NCBI RefSeq assembly: GCF_023856365.1
Contig: NC_064540.1
Location: forward strand, 10,197,691-10,261,690
Direction: 5' to 3'
DNA length: 64,000 nucleotides
Origin: Brienomyrus brachyistius
Taxonomy: Eukaryota; Chordata; Actinopteri; Osteoglossiformes; Mormyridae
Below are positions 1 to 10,872 of this stretch, piece after piece; position 1 is the first letter of the stretch; every line of letters starts with the position of its first letter. The position numbers were made by a program, and so were the translations under genes. Under the pieces are notes generated by a model that was not told the origin of the DNA, searched no databases, and was given only the letters and a program-made list of their open reading frames with translations.

Positions 1-1914
1 CAGTATTTAATCTCAGTTTATGATCCATGCATCAGGAATCTGCAGGGTTCATACGTCATGAAAATTCTGGAAAATCGTAGAATTAAGTAATCACACTTCC
101 CCACACCTGGAAAAGTTTTGAAAAAGTCATTTTTGAGAATTACGTTTTTTATGTTTTTAACGTGATTTTTTTAAAAATCAACATTCGACCAGTTTCCTGG
201 TCCCCATAAGGGAAAACTCTCTATTTTACAAAAAATCAGTGACTGCTATGAAAATTTAAAAATGCACAAACTCTTGTATTTTGCTTGGTTACTTATGGTT
301 GTGGTTAGGGCAGGATGGGGGTTAAGGTTGTCATAGGTAGCGTTAGCATTTTTCCTATAGAAGTGAATGAGCGGGCCCCATAGAGATAGGTATACCCTAC
401 ATGTCCGTGTGTGTGTATTGTCAATGTCACACATTTAGTGTGGTCTTGTGGACAATGCTAAAAGAAAGATTTTATATTTATACAACAGTTAGTTCCGACT
501 TCGATAACTGCATTCGGACATTTCATGTCAGCTGTATCATTCCGCCACACAGGTGTATCTAAAAACCGTAACATTCTCTATGTCTCATTTCCATGTCTCA
601 TTGTGCTGTCCGTCTCCTGATCTCTTCACCCCTCGAGCGCCTGCGGCCTCGTGCCGAATCACAGCCGTGATATATCGGGAGTACGACCGCACTCCTTCTG
701 TGTCACTGCTTAAATAATGAATACTGTTAACATGATGAGTAGAATGTGTAAAGATCGTGTGAAGTCCAAATACAAATGACAAAAGAAACACGTGATCGTG
801 CTATGTCTGTGCAGTTGTGTGTGCCGCTTCGAGACGCCACAGAGCACTGCATATAGACTTAATGTTCCACCTATGAAAAAGATCCCTCTGCTGTGAGCAC
901 CAGCAAGCAGAGAAATTCAGATGCAAAATGTGTAAAGTTGCATTTTGAGTATCAGACTGTGTGTGTGGGCGTGTGCGCGTGAGAGAATCTGTGTCATTTG
1001 AGTGGTTACAAGAAGGAACACATTTAATATATATAAAATTAAATCTTTCACAATATTGTAAGTATAAAGTCACTTCTAGCTTGTAGTTCCACTCGGGTGC
1101 TAACAGTTGCAACACACACCCAAGAACCTTCCTTCATATATATTTACATGCATAGTCCACTGTGGCATTATTTGTTTATGCCATTATTAATTATTATTAT
1201 TATTATTATTATTTCTGATTCTTAATCTTTACACATAGTGTAACATGCTGGGTATACTTCAAGGTAACATTATTTTGTGCTTATTTTTCTGATGCGTATA
1301 TGAGACATGTCACATTAGAGTAATTAGAGGCACGCACACATAATTTGTCTTTTAGCACTAACTTTTACAGCTTAGTAATTATTGTTTCTTGTTATTGCAA
1401 ATGTAAGGAATAAAGTAATGACTTTCTATCTGGTGATAGCTAGAAAAGATAATTGGTGATAGCTGGAAATTAATAATTGTCCACCTCACCATTGTTAGAC
1501 CAGGCGGAAAATGAGCTATGCAACTTTTTTGATAGTGTGTGTCTGAACAAGGGAGAAACGCAACATACATATTTGTGAAATTCTATGCGATAAAAGGTAA
1601 ATCCATGTTCAATGGGTGACTACAAGATCATAACAGCTGGATCCTCTACACAAAGTACATGTTTGTAATGGTGTCATGCGATGATGATGATGACATAACA
1701 ACTGCAAACACATTTCCTGAATGGGTTGAATAAAAAAGCGTTTTTTTAAATTTTGCTTGAAGTCATGGAAAAGTCATGGAAATTCATTGATCGAAAAGTG
1801 TACGAACCCTGAAGCTGAGAATTTGAATTGTTTTGATTTTGACTTAAATTTGATTTTAATGAGCAGGTCATAAACTCACTCTTTCTCTGTTCACCCTCCC
1901 CCATCTCTCTGCAG
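1..1914. other. Upstream flank or intron of il17re; no exon identified
   Basis: No coding exon can be supported here. The first recognisable il17re exon begins at 1915 in phase 0, so earlier exons must exist, either left of the window or undetected in this stretch. The region is AT-rich and holds an (ATT)n microsatellite at about 1187-1214 and a short ATG/GAT repeat near 1678-1692. Short open frames on both strands show no family resemblance. Confidence 0.5.
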
Positions 1915-4900
1915 CTGTCTCTAAACAGCAGTTCCCACGAATACTGCATCTTTAAGGAAGGTAAACACCCAAATAATGGAAAGTTGTATCATGATGCTGG
2001 GCTTCGCCCAAGATTGCCAGATAAAGTAGTGAAGACCAAATGAAACCTCATGAAGCACTTGCGATATTTTCAGACCAGACTATATGGATGTTTTTAGCCA
2101 TTTTTTGAAAGAGCATTATCTTAATTGGGTGAGAAAATACAGCAAATGGTTCATAAAGCTTCATTTGGCCATCATTAAGTTAAGGTATTAACTTATTTTA
2201 AAATATATGCATGCTTTTTTGTTTTAGTGACAATGACAAGAAAACTATGTTCTTGGTTTCGTTACACTATGTGCAGTACAATAAAAGAGGTGAAGAAAAC
2301 CCCTTAAACCTATGAGGATGGAAGAACATAATATAAGGCTTTACATGCTGAAGCCATTAATTTAACAATACTTCAAATAAGTTGACTGGGGACAGTAAAG
2401 GATCTCTGCAATCATATCAAATGATTTACACCACCTTTACATATGACTAACACCATAATTTGAAAGACACTAGTAGCAACTACTACAAAGATATTTTTAG
2501 GTATTTAAACTGTGAGCTTACAGAGAGGCTGGTAAATGTCAGGCACGCTCCCACTGCGCTTCTCACACATTTACACAGGTGTCCACTATCAGCAATCTTG
2601 GTTTCCGTCTTACAAGGCTGAGTTAGAGTGTAAAAGTAGCAAAACAACCACAAATGAGCCCTGGAGATCCGGTTGATGTGACACGCTTACCCTTCGTAGA
2701 CATGCAATGCACGTTTCAAGCCCATAATTTTTTATTTAAGAGCGTACCTGTACATGCGTTCGGTCACAGAAGAAACCTGTGGCGTGGCCTTCCTTTGTGA
2801 CAAGGCGCTAGCCACAAATCTTTCATTCCCATAAATGTGACGGAAATGACTTTTTTCAGTGTTGTACATCTTTAAGAGAATAAACTGAAAGGCCAGTCCA
2901 GACACTTTCACACAGCACTACAGGTTTCGGTATAATAGAAAGTGACAAATTTGAGAGCAAAAACTGTACATATATCATATAGATACTTGTCCACTTAAAC
3001 TGCATCTCTTCTGACTTATATTACTGTTCAGCTCTTCAGCAAAGCCCTTAACCTCAAAAACTGCTCCAGTGATGTCAGATAAATAGCTGACCTTGGGTTG
3101 CGACCCCGAGTTTCTGTATTACCTGTTTATATTGTATATGTGTTTCTCATAGGAGTGCCACATGGGATATGTGAAGATTGAGTTTTGTTATACTTGTTTT
3201 CTGTAGGATTAAGGCATTATCTTCCTCATCATGTTACAGTCTTGGGAACCAAAACTCATTCAGTCCTCATGTAATCTGTCACACTCAGACCGGGGAAGCA
3301 GGAGCAGGGAGACGGAGAACTGGAGAATGAGGGATTTATTCGGAATCAGTCTATCATAGGATACTGGAAACATGCAACGTCAATGACAGGACTAGGGAAA
3401 CATACTCGGACGCGGACTGAAATACACAGGACTAATTAATAGCAACAAGAAACAGCTGGTAAACATGTGGATTCCACATGGGGGGGATCGGACGAGCGGG
3501 GCATGACATAATCCAACTAAGAACTTTGATTACTTTACTCACTAAGTTCAGAACAATTATACCAGACTGAATGAGTTTTGTAAATTTGCATTTCAGTTGG
3601 GGTTTAGGGCCCAACTGTGAAATCACTGACTACAAAATTTGAACTGATAACCTTGATTTCAACCAATCACTTTCACGGGCACACAAGTCCTAACATCGAG
3701 AGTAGGGGTTACCAAGCTGATAAAATATCCGGGGAGGTGGTTCAGGGGGCTAGCAGATCAATCGCTGATTTCACAAGTTTAAGTTTTACATTTCTTTCAG
3801 GCGTGAGGGGTCATAAAAAATGGAAAATACCTAGTTTAGTAAGTAATAACCAACCCCTCTGCAAAACCCCAAGGGTTCCACAGTCCGGTGGAATACTGCC
3901 CACAGTCCAGTACAGGTTCACAGACCAGGGTTTGAGACCCTCTATTCTACAGTGCAAAGACCCACTAAACCACAGCAATAGATAAAGACAGAGCTTAGGT
4001 GATACAGACTCGGTTGGTTGTATCTCTTGTTTCTTGAATCCTCCTCGACACATGCCACTGACGATGGACAGATCAATGTAAATGTTGACAGAGATTCTCT
4101 TTTTTTTTGTTTATTTGTTGATTATTCTTGAGAAAATACAGTGCAGCTGGTATTTCTGTATGTAGTGTAGGAATGTAAAGTTTACATTGGGCATAAACTC
4201 TTCTGTTGTCAAATGTCATGCTGCTGCCATTATTTTTGGTGAGTTTTGTGGTTGTTTTCTACGAATTTTCCACCAGAACTTCTGCCTTGGGAAAATCCCT
4301 TTAGCTTTCAAAACTGAGACAACGATTTTTTTGTGAGGTGACAAACGACCAGAGAGCACATCCGCTCCACCCTAGATCTGTAACCCGAAATCTATGTTTG
4401 ATGTGTCCTTTCATCCCCCATACTCTAGGTCATACTAAATGGAGCGCAGAGGTGGTCCCTGCCTCCCGACACCTGAAAGTATACATCTCAAGTGCAGTGC
4501 CAGCATCATTTTCCGCTCAGCTTTGTGTTATACAGGGACAAGAGTGTGTGACCCAGGGTGCAGTCCACTCTGTCAGCAAGGTAAATGAGGTGAAATACAG
4601 AAAAGTGTGTGTGTGCGCGAGTGCTTGTGTATTAGTGTTTGGGAAACTGGTGCAATACTCAGAGAGAGTAACTCTTGACCAACTGGTTTTGTGGTGAAGC
4701 GGAAAATATACCGCATTAAAAATATTTACTCCGTTTAAGGTATTAAGACAGGCATTTTTTAGTTAAAATGTATTTATTTATTTAGCAGACATACAAGGGC
4801 GGCAGCAAACAACTGTCAAGAAACCGTCCATCCTGCTTTCTCTGGACACATCTTCTTTTTAGGTCGCTATCCGGGTTTCCAGGCAGTTTTTCGAAAATCG

Positions 4901-6612
4901 GCAGTTTATCCTACGCCCCATGTGGCCCAGTGTCGCAGGTTACAGTGGAATACAAAGTGAACGGAAAAGATGCCGATTTCCAGTATTCAGCAGCCTCTCA
5001 GTATCATAACACAGCATTTGCAAGTGCACATGTTTAAAAATTAAACGTCATTCCCATCCCTTCATGTCATGTTGCTTACGACTGATGTCAGCTTCCAGAA
5101 ACTGACTTCTGGTGAACAATGCACAACTTTAGCTTCGCTTTTGGTAACTTTTGTTGGAAAAGACTTACATACACATTTATTGTGTCAATTGTGAGTGGAT
5201 TGTAAAACGACAATGAACTGTAAGGTTTTCATACGTCTGGATTTCCCCAGATGCAAATTTTCATTTTACAGGGGGACCTTATTAATATTCATGAGAGAAG
5301 TGCTTACCTGATTGGCCGGTGAATGTGAAAATTCATTAATATTCTGATCCCTGGACACATCCACGGTTTCATAGTACCAAATATGGTAACCTTACAATTA
5401 GGCATATGTGCAGCTGAGCTAAGCTTCCGGTCAGTGACCAGGTACAAGTGCATGTTAGCACTGCAGCAGCACATTTGTATAGTATATTACAAAACACTGT
5501 AAGAAACTAATAGAAAAGATATTCAAGTTAAAACACAAAGACTAGGTTCCTACTAAACAAGCGCAAAATCCAAGGGAATCCAGCATTGTCTAGAGACCTT
5601 AACCAAGGAGTGGCTGATAACAGAGGTCATTGTTCCAAAGAGCTTTTGTTGGTGGGGGTTGTTAATTGCTAACCGTGTATGTTAGTGTCTGTATGTAACA
5701 GTGTACGTGAGAAATAGTGTGCATTAATGTTTACATAATATAGGTGAATCCCTGCTGGATCTAATATGTAATTTTGTGTCCTGTAGGATAGTACCAATAA
5801 AAAAGAATTACATCTCCCATTCATCCACCTCCAGGAGGAGCTGTGTGTGCAGGTGATATAGTGATCTGTTCCATACGTATTTGTCATTCATATTACTTAA
5901 TTAGATGATCGTTCAAATTTCTTAGTTATTTTTATCATTACATATTAGTATTATGGCCAAATGAAGCTTCATGAATCAATTGCTATATTTTGTGCCACCA
6001 CTAGATGGCGATCTCTGTTCAAAAATAGCGTGTCCCAAAGCAAACCAATGTCCCGTGTAGTGATGTCATAAAAATACCACAAACAGTTCATGAAGCTTCA
6101 TTTGGCCATGATTGCATATTAGGCAGGGATTCTCTAGCTGGAGTGTTTTTATTTGGAGCTCTGGTTTAAAAGAAGTTGAAAATCCTTGCTGATATATGAA
6201 TATATGATATATGTACAGGTTGGTGTGTGAATTGCAGTGTCAGTATAATGGCAGATTTGGTGCATCTTGTTTGATGTCTCATAGGTCTGGCAGACAGACC
6301 CATTACTTTACGGCTGGAGACTCTACTGTCCTTTCTGTGAGTGTCATAGTCCCGTATTTTCATTCACTTGGCAATGCTCACTCGTCGCTTTAAGCCAGAT
6401 GGACTGATGACTCTCCCCTGCGGCTCCCATTTTATTCTCAGCTTCACACGAGAGGTGGGGCCTTGTTGCTGTGGCAACATCCATAGTCATAACATCTGGA
6501 ATTATTTTGGCATACCTGAGTTACCTTGCCGCCCGAAGAAGACTCTCAGGTACAGGAAACTGGGAGTATTGGGGTGTGTGGGGATATGTTGACATGGAAG
6601 AATTGCTTACTG

Positions 6613-6657
<45 letters not shown>

Positions 6658-7476
6658 GCTTGGCAGCTGAGCTGCAGGCCCGTCCTGCTGGTGTGCTCCT
6701 CGGAGCAGACAGATCAGCTATCTGCTATGTGTGCTCTGGCCTCCATCCTGCAGGGGGACCTGTGCTCCACAGTGCATATGGCACATTTGGCACCAAGAGG
6801 CGGGGGTGTTGCTGACCTGGGGCCCCTGCCTTGGCTGTATGGCCAGTGTGAGAGCGTGTTGGCCGCTGGGGGTCGTGTTCTGGTCGTTTGGAGCCCAGAA
6901 GGCAACTCAGCCTTCCAAGCCTGGTGTGGGCCAACTGCAGAAGGAACGGGAGAGAGAGAAATGGAGAAAAGGAGAAAGGAGAAGAGTGAAGAAGATGGTG
7001 GTCACATGGAGCCCAGTGGAGTCACCACATCTGTCCTGAGGGCAGCGCTGGCTTATCTGCGGGGCCTGCTGCACGGCTATGGACAGAGTCATGGCTTTGC
7101 ACTGGTGTGTTTTGAAGGCCTCTGCTGCATCCAGGACATTCCGAAGGAGCTTAAGGAGCTTCCGCGATACCAGCTGCCCCGTGATTTTAGGGCCCTGGTG
7201 AAGGAACTGCATTACTGTCAGGCAGACAGCAGGTGGCGGTTTTGCCACAGACTGTTTTCCGCCGTGCAGGCATACAGGGTGGCAGATAGACTGGCACACA
7301 AGTTACAGCTGCACATGCCAGCAGCAGAGGATCAAAGGAGGAAAGCGGCAGCACTGCGTCTGGTCAGGCGAGCCAGACCGGAAATAGCCAGGCCGGACTC
7401 GGCAAGGACACCAGTCACCATCCGCTTAGGGAAGCCCCCAAAACCAGGAATCACAGATGTCACTGCTTTGACATAA
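1915..7476 (+). CDS. il17re: Interleukin-17 receptor E (3' part, six exons)
   Basis: Exons read from splice sites, all joining in phase: 1915-1960, 4429-4580, 5787-5852, 6285-6336, 6442-6549, 6659-7476 (1242 nt, 413 codons plus TAA). The first four encode the membrane-proximal extracellular part; the 5787 exon ends in LCVQ and the 6285 exon opens VWQTD and ends CPF, the paired pattern seen in IL-17RE and IL-17RC. The 6442 exon carries one transmembrane helix (about VAVATSIVITSGIILAYL) followed by basic residues. The last exon is the SEFIR domain, with GPLPWLY, a DIP..LKELPRYQLPRDF stretch and a FEGLC motif diagnostic of IL-17RE rather than IL-17RC. Known role: IL-17RE pairs with IL-17RA to bind IL-17C, and SEFIR recruits Act1. 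An odd Glu/Lys/Arg-rich insert lies at about 6940-7010. The 5' exons are missing from this model. The next gene on the same strand is il17rc, matching human order. Confidence 0.88.
2034..2171. mobile_element. MITE with inverted termini, copy 1
   Basis: The left end (ACCAAATGAAACCTCATGAAG) and right end (CTTCATTTGGCC) are imperfect inverted repeats. They match the termini of a second copy at 5954-6108. Length about 140 bp, no coding capacity, inside an il17re intron. The superfamily is not recognised. Confidence 0.6.
3280..3515. repeat. Unclassified dispersed repeat, copy 1 of 3
   Basis: A G/A-rich stretch (GGGATTTATT ... ACACAGGACTAATTAA ... AACAGCTGGTAAACATG ... GATTCCACATGGGGGG ... GGGGCATGACA). 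The same order of words recurs at about 24130-24292 and 45620-45805. It has no open frame of its own. It resembles noncoding ends of fish retroelements, but I cannot classify it. Confidence 0.4.
5954..6108. mobile_element. MITE with inverted termini, copy 2
   Basis: Near-perfect terminal inverted repeats (TGGCCAAATGAAGCTTCATG at the left, its complement at 6089-6108) enclose about 115 bp of noncoding DNA. The same family as the element at 2034-2171. It sits in the il17re intron between the 5787 and 6285 exons. Confidence 0.7.
6617..6654 (+). repeat. (CT)n microsatellite forming a splice polypyrimidine tract
   Basis: About 19 uninterrupted CT units end three bases before the AG acceptor (6657-6658) of the il17re SEFIR exon. 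The microsatellite is therefore the polypyrimidine tract of a 109-nt intron. Confidence 0.9.
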
Positions 7477-8178
7477 GAAGTCCATTTGCTGTGGGTGGCA
7501 TGAAGCGTTAGGGTGTATCCTTAAAGGTAACCTGTAAACTGGTAGAGCGAGGTTTGAGAAATCACACTGAAACGTGTTCATTATGTCGGTATTTGGGAGG
7601 GGAAAAGGCACTTTCATTCAGAAGAGGCCTTCAGTGGTGTTTTCTTTTGAACGTAAAAAAAAAAATGTCGAAGATTACATCATGCAGACAAACTAAATCC
7701 GTAGTTTGAAGAGAATATATGCAGATCCGTTGTCAGAATTAGAGCACAGTTCATACCTTGGCCGCTGTAAATGGAGCTAATGTAAAAATTAGTGACGCTC
7801 TTATGTATCGAATATTGTTAGAAAATTAATAGTTATAAACAATATTCATAGAAGGAAATGTATCAAACACATTTCACATGGTTTGTCCGTTGTGTTTCCT
7901 GGATATTTGCGTTTGAGGAGTTTTTCAAAATCAATATCTTCAGGCTTAAGGTCAATACTTTTTTGTGTGTGTTGGATTGTGTATATTGCAAAGCATCCTT
8001 GGGAGTCAGAAAGGCACTATATAAATAAAACATTATTACTTCCTGTTTATCCCAGTCACAGTTGATTTTGGTACATTTTTGTTGCATCACATTTAGCTCT
8101 GATGGTGTGTGTGTGTATATGTGTGTATCTGTCTCTATCTAAATAGCTTGAAGCAAACACCTGAAAGTTTTTATGAAC
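7477..8178 (+). other. il17re 3' untranslated region and flank
   Basis: Noncoding sequence after the il17re stop. A stretch at about 7985-8040 (AAAGGCACTATATAAATAAA) resembles the common 3' tail of fish LINE/SINE elements. Its AATAAA near 8024 could also serve as a polyadenylation signal. No gene seen. Confidence 0.45.
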
Positions 8179-8405
8179 CTATGGCACTGGTGCCTCACAG
8201 TTTCCTCCCAGGTTCTTCAGTTTCCCACGCGGCCCAAAAACAGTCCACGAACTACAGGTGTATGTGTGCATGCATTTGCCCTGCAATGGAATGGTGCCCC
8301 ATCCTGACTTGTTTCCGTCTATGTGACCAAGGTTTCCAGGACAGGCTCCAGACCCCCGCAACGCTGCATAGGACAGGTGGGTATTGAAAGTGGATGGATG
8401 GAACT
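8179..8405 (+). mobile_element. Degenerate V-SINE-like fragment
   Basis: Contains the family words CCTCACAGTTTCCTCCCAG, GCCCTGCAATGGAATGG, a diverged GACAGGCTCCAGACCCCC block and a terminal GGATGGATGG. These match, in order, the better preserved copies at about 31615 and 62338. Heavily diverged. Confidence 0.6.
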
Positions 8406-8749
8406 ACTACATGCCCCTGCATTTTTATTCTTCAGTAGAAAGCGGAACAGCTTCTGTTGTTGACAGATGCACCTGAAACTAAATGGCTCATTACTACCTG
8501 TATTCACTAAGGAAATAAGCAAGCAGACTGTCATTATCAGCCCAGAGCCAAACCTGACCAGCAGCATTCCTTCATAACATTTGCTGTACAACTTGGTTAA
8601 CTGAGGAATGCAATAGCCTCCAACTCTGTCATCTGGTTTCACTGTTGCTGACACGGTGCTGCACTGCACTACATACCTGAAGGACACCAATTATTGCATC
8701 AATTGTCCAGATTTAATACTTTAAAATTTAATATACTCCCATCCATCTT

Positions 8750-9030
8750 CCAACCAGATTGGTTGGATCGCAGGAGGGTCAGAACACAAGGCACAGGATC
8801 GCCCTGGGTGGGATGCCAGTCCTTCACAGGGCACTGGGGGACACCCTGGGTGGGATGCCAGTCCTTCACAGAGCGCACACCCCGCACAAACACAATTACC
8901 CAGAATGCTTTTCCTGGACTTATTGTTTACGGACTATGAGAGGAAACCAGACTATCTGGAGAATAACTGAACAAGCTCCACACACCCAGAGCCGGCGCTA
9001 GGATTTCAACCCCTCGTGCCTGCAGGGGAA
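8750..9030 (-). mobile_element. Degenerate V-SINE-like fragment, reverse orientation, with a short duplication
   Basis: In reverse complement it shows the SINE order. The words GGGTGGGATGCCAGTCCTTC and CACAG occur twice about 38 bp apart (near 8807 and 8846), a small internal tandem duplication. No coding capacity. Confidence 0.5.
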
Positions 9031-9049
9031 GCAATGAGCCACCAAAATC

Positions 9050-10870
9050 AATATAGTCTAGGGCTTGATGGCAAATGCACTGTCAGTAGCACAAAGAGCC
9101 CCATTCAATGAAAATCTGGAATAGAATCTTTAGGAAAGAAACACCTGTTTGTATAGTCTTGCAAATATTATGAGGAAAAGGAACATGGTAGAACCAGCAG
9201 TGAACTTTGGACCTCATAGGACTCATTGGCCAAAAGAACAAATTAATGTTTCACTAGTGTTTTAGCGATGTTTCACCAAAATGAAACTAATACAATGCAT
9301 GGGAATTCATAATGCATTCATATAACATTTATAGGCTGTATGTAAGTATACCTTAACACCATAACATACCTAAGTGGCTTTAATATACTTTATTACAAAC
9401 ATTATATTATAGTGTTTTTATTATCATATAATGTTTGTTAGTTAAACAATATTTATATTTGTAAATGTAAAATTCAAATTACTTTGAATTTGTAAGCAAA
9501 CGTAGGGCTGAGGGCTGATGTTACAGTTCTGAGTTGTTTTAAGAAAAATGGGTTTGTAAATCACCCAGAGTGAAAAAGGAGGTAATTTCTCCATTCAAAT
9601 GTGAATGTTGTCAAGAGGACTTGACTGCTTGTCAATTAAATGCCCCGTGTTCTCTCAGTGTCGATAACAAACAAAATATAGAGGCCCTATTGTCAAAGGC
9701 GATGTGACCCAGGGAAAAGTTACTGAACTGTAGTAAACAATGGTCTTCTCATGGCTCACAGATTTGCAGGTTGCCTAGCAGAATGCTAGAAAGTAGCCAT
9801 CCTATGAGAGATTATTGGTTTGAGTGAATACAGCTCAGCAATAATGTCACGGCAACAGATAAAAATGTAATAATCCTGTTCTCTTAAATAAATATTTTGT
9901 ATGTGAGAGGTGTTATTTGGGACCTGCGTGTTTGTCCGTAAGGTGTGCATGTGAGATATGAAAGGCATGCAGTGTCAGGTGTTTGTGTGCGAGGTGTTTC
10001 CAGAGGTAGCACTCAATTTGCAGAGCTGTTCTGCTGCAGCACCGAGACCTTGGAGGGCAGGACTTGCCTCTCTGGGCGGTTTAACTGGAAAACAAAGTCA
10101 CACACCTGTCGAGACTATAGGTGAGTCAGAAGTTCGCGGCAGTTATCGCCGATCAGACAAAAAATGGACAGGCTAAGAGTAAGTACTGCTGGGATTTTAA
10201 TGTTCTTGTCTGACGAGATCTTTGCTTAAGTCTGAATGGAATTTGTTCACATAGAAAGTACCTCAAATGGATAGCTGGTGGTGAGTTAAGATTTGAGCTG
10301 AAGCTGTTTGGGACTGAATTTTGCACGGCATTCTCTGTAAGTAGGACATTTGTTCCTTTTCTTCAAAGAGACTGGAACAGGGTTTTCAGAGAAGAAGAGA
10401 CTGACCAGTGTTGAAAATGCTTTTGTAATATGACTGGTTAGTGAAACGAACTTGAACCTGATAAGTTATAAACCACTTTATGATGATAGAGCAATCTAAG
10501 GAAGAGGAAGTGCTTTCATACGAATGAAAAAATACTCTTCTCTTGTGTTTTAATAAAATACACATTAACAGCAAGGCAAAATTGTATATTATCTAGATAA
10601 GTGTCTAGTAAGTAAATGAAAAAATGAATGCTGCCTATTGTTTGTGTTCCTATAGAAAGTATTTTAAGAGTAAATTTTTAAATATTACATTTTAACTAGT
10701 AATGAATAATTTATTTCACCTAATTGTTAACTGGATTCACGCCTTCTTAACTTCTTAACAATCTCTTCTGTACTTTGTAGTGGACAGTGTACAGTAGTTT
10801 AACTATCCTGTAATTTCTTTAGATAATAAAAATAGTATACAAAATTATTTTACTCAGTATACACCGTATA
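9050..10870. other. Intergenic DNA without recognised gene
   Basis: AT-rich single-copy-looking sequence. A frame at 9958-10176 ends near a GTGAGT donor-like site, but its product resembles nothing I know and it has no acceptor partner, so it is not called. Confidence 0.5.
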
Positions 10871-10872
10871 TA

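Noticed and set aside
4860..5040. Possible extra il17re exon after an acceptor-like TTTTTAG
   Set aside because: Has no in-phase donor and the 4429-4580 and 5787-5852 exons already join in phase 0 with matching homology.
6211..6284. Alternative acceptor at about 6235 extending the 6285 il17re exon upstream
   Set aside because: The TGCAG at 6235 would give an extension without IL-17RE similarity; the acceptor at 6284 yields the conserved VW...CPF exon with correct phase.
9958..10176. 72-codon frame ending near GTGAGT
   Set aside because: No homology, no matching acceptor, no domain; insufficient to call an exon.
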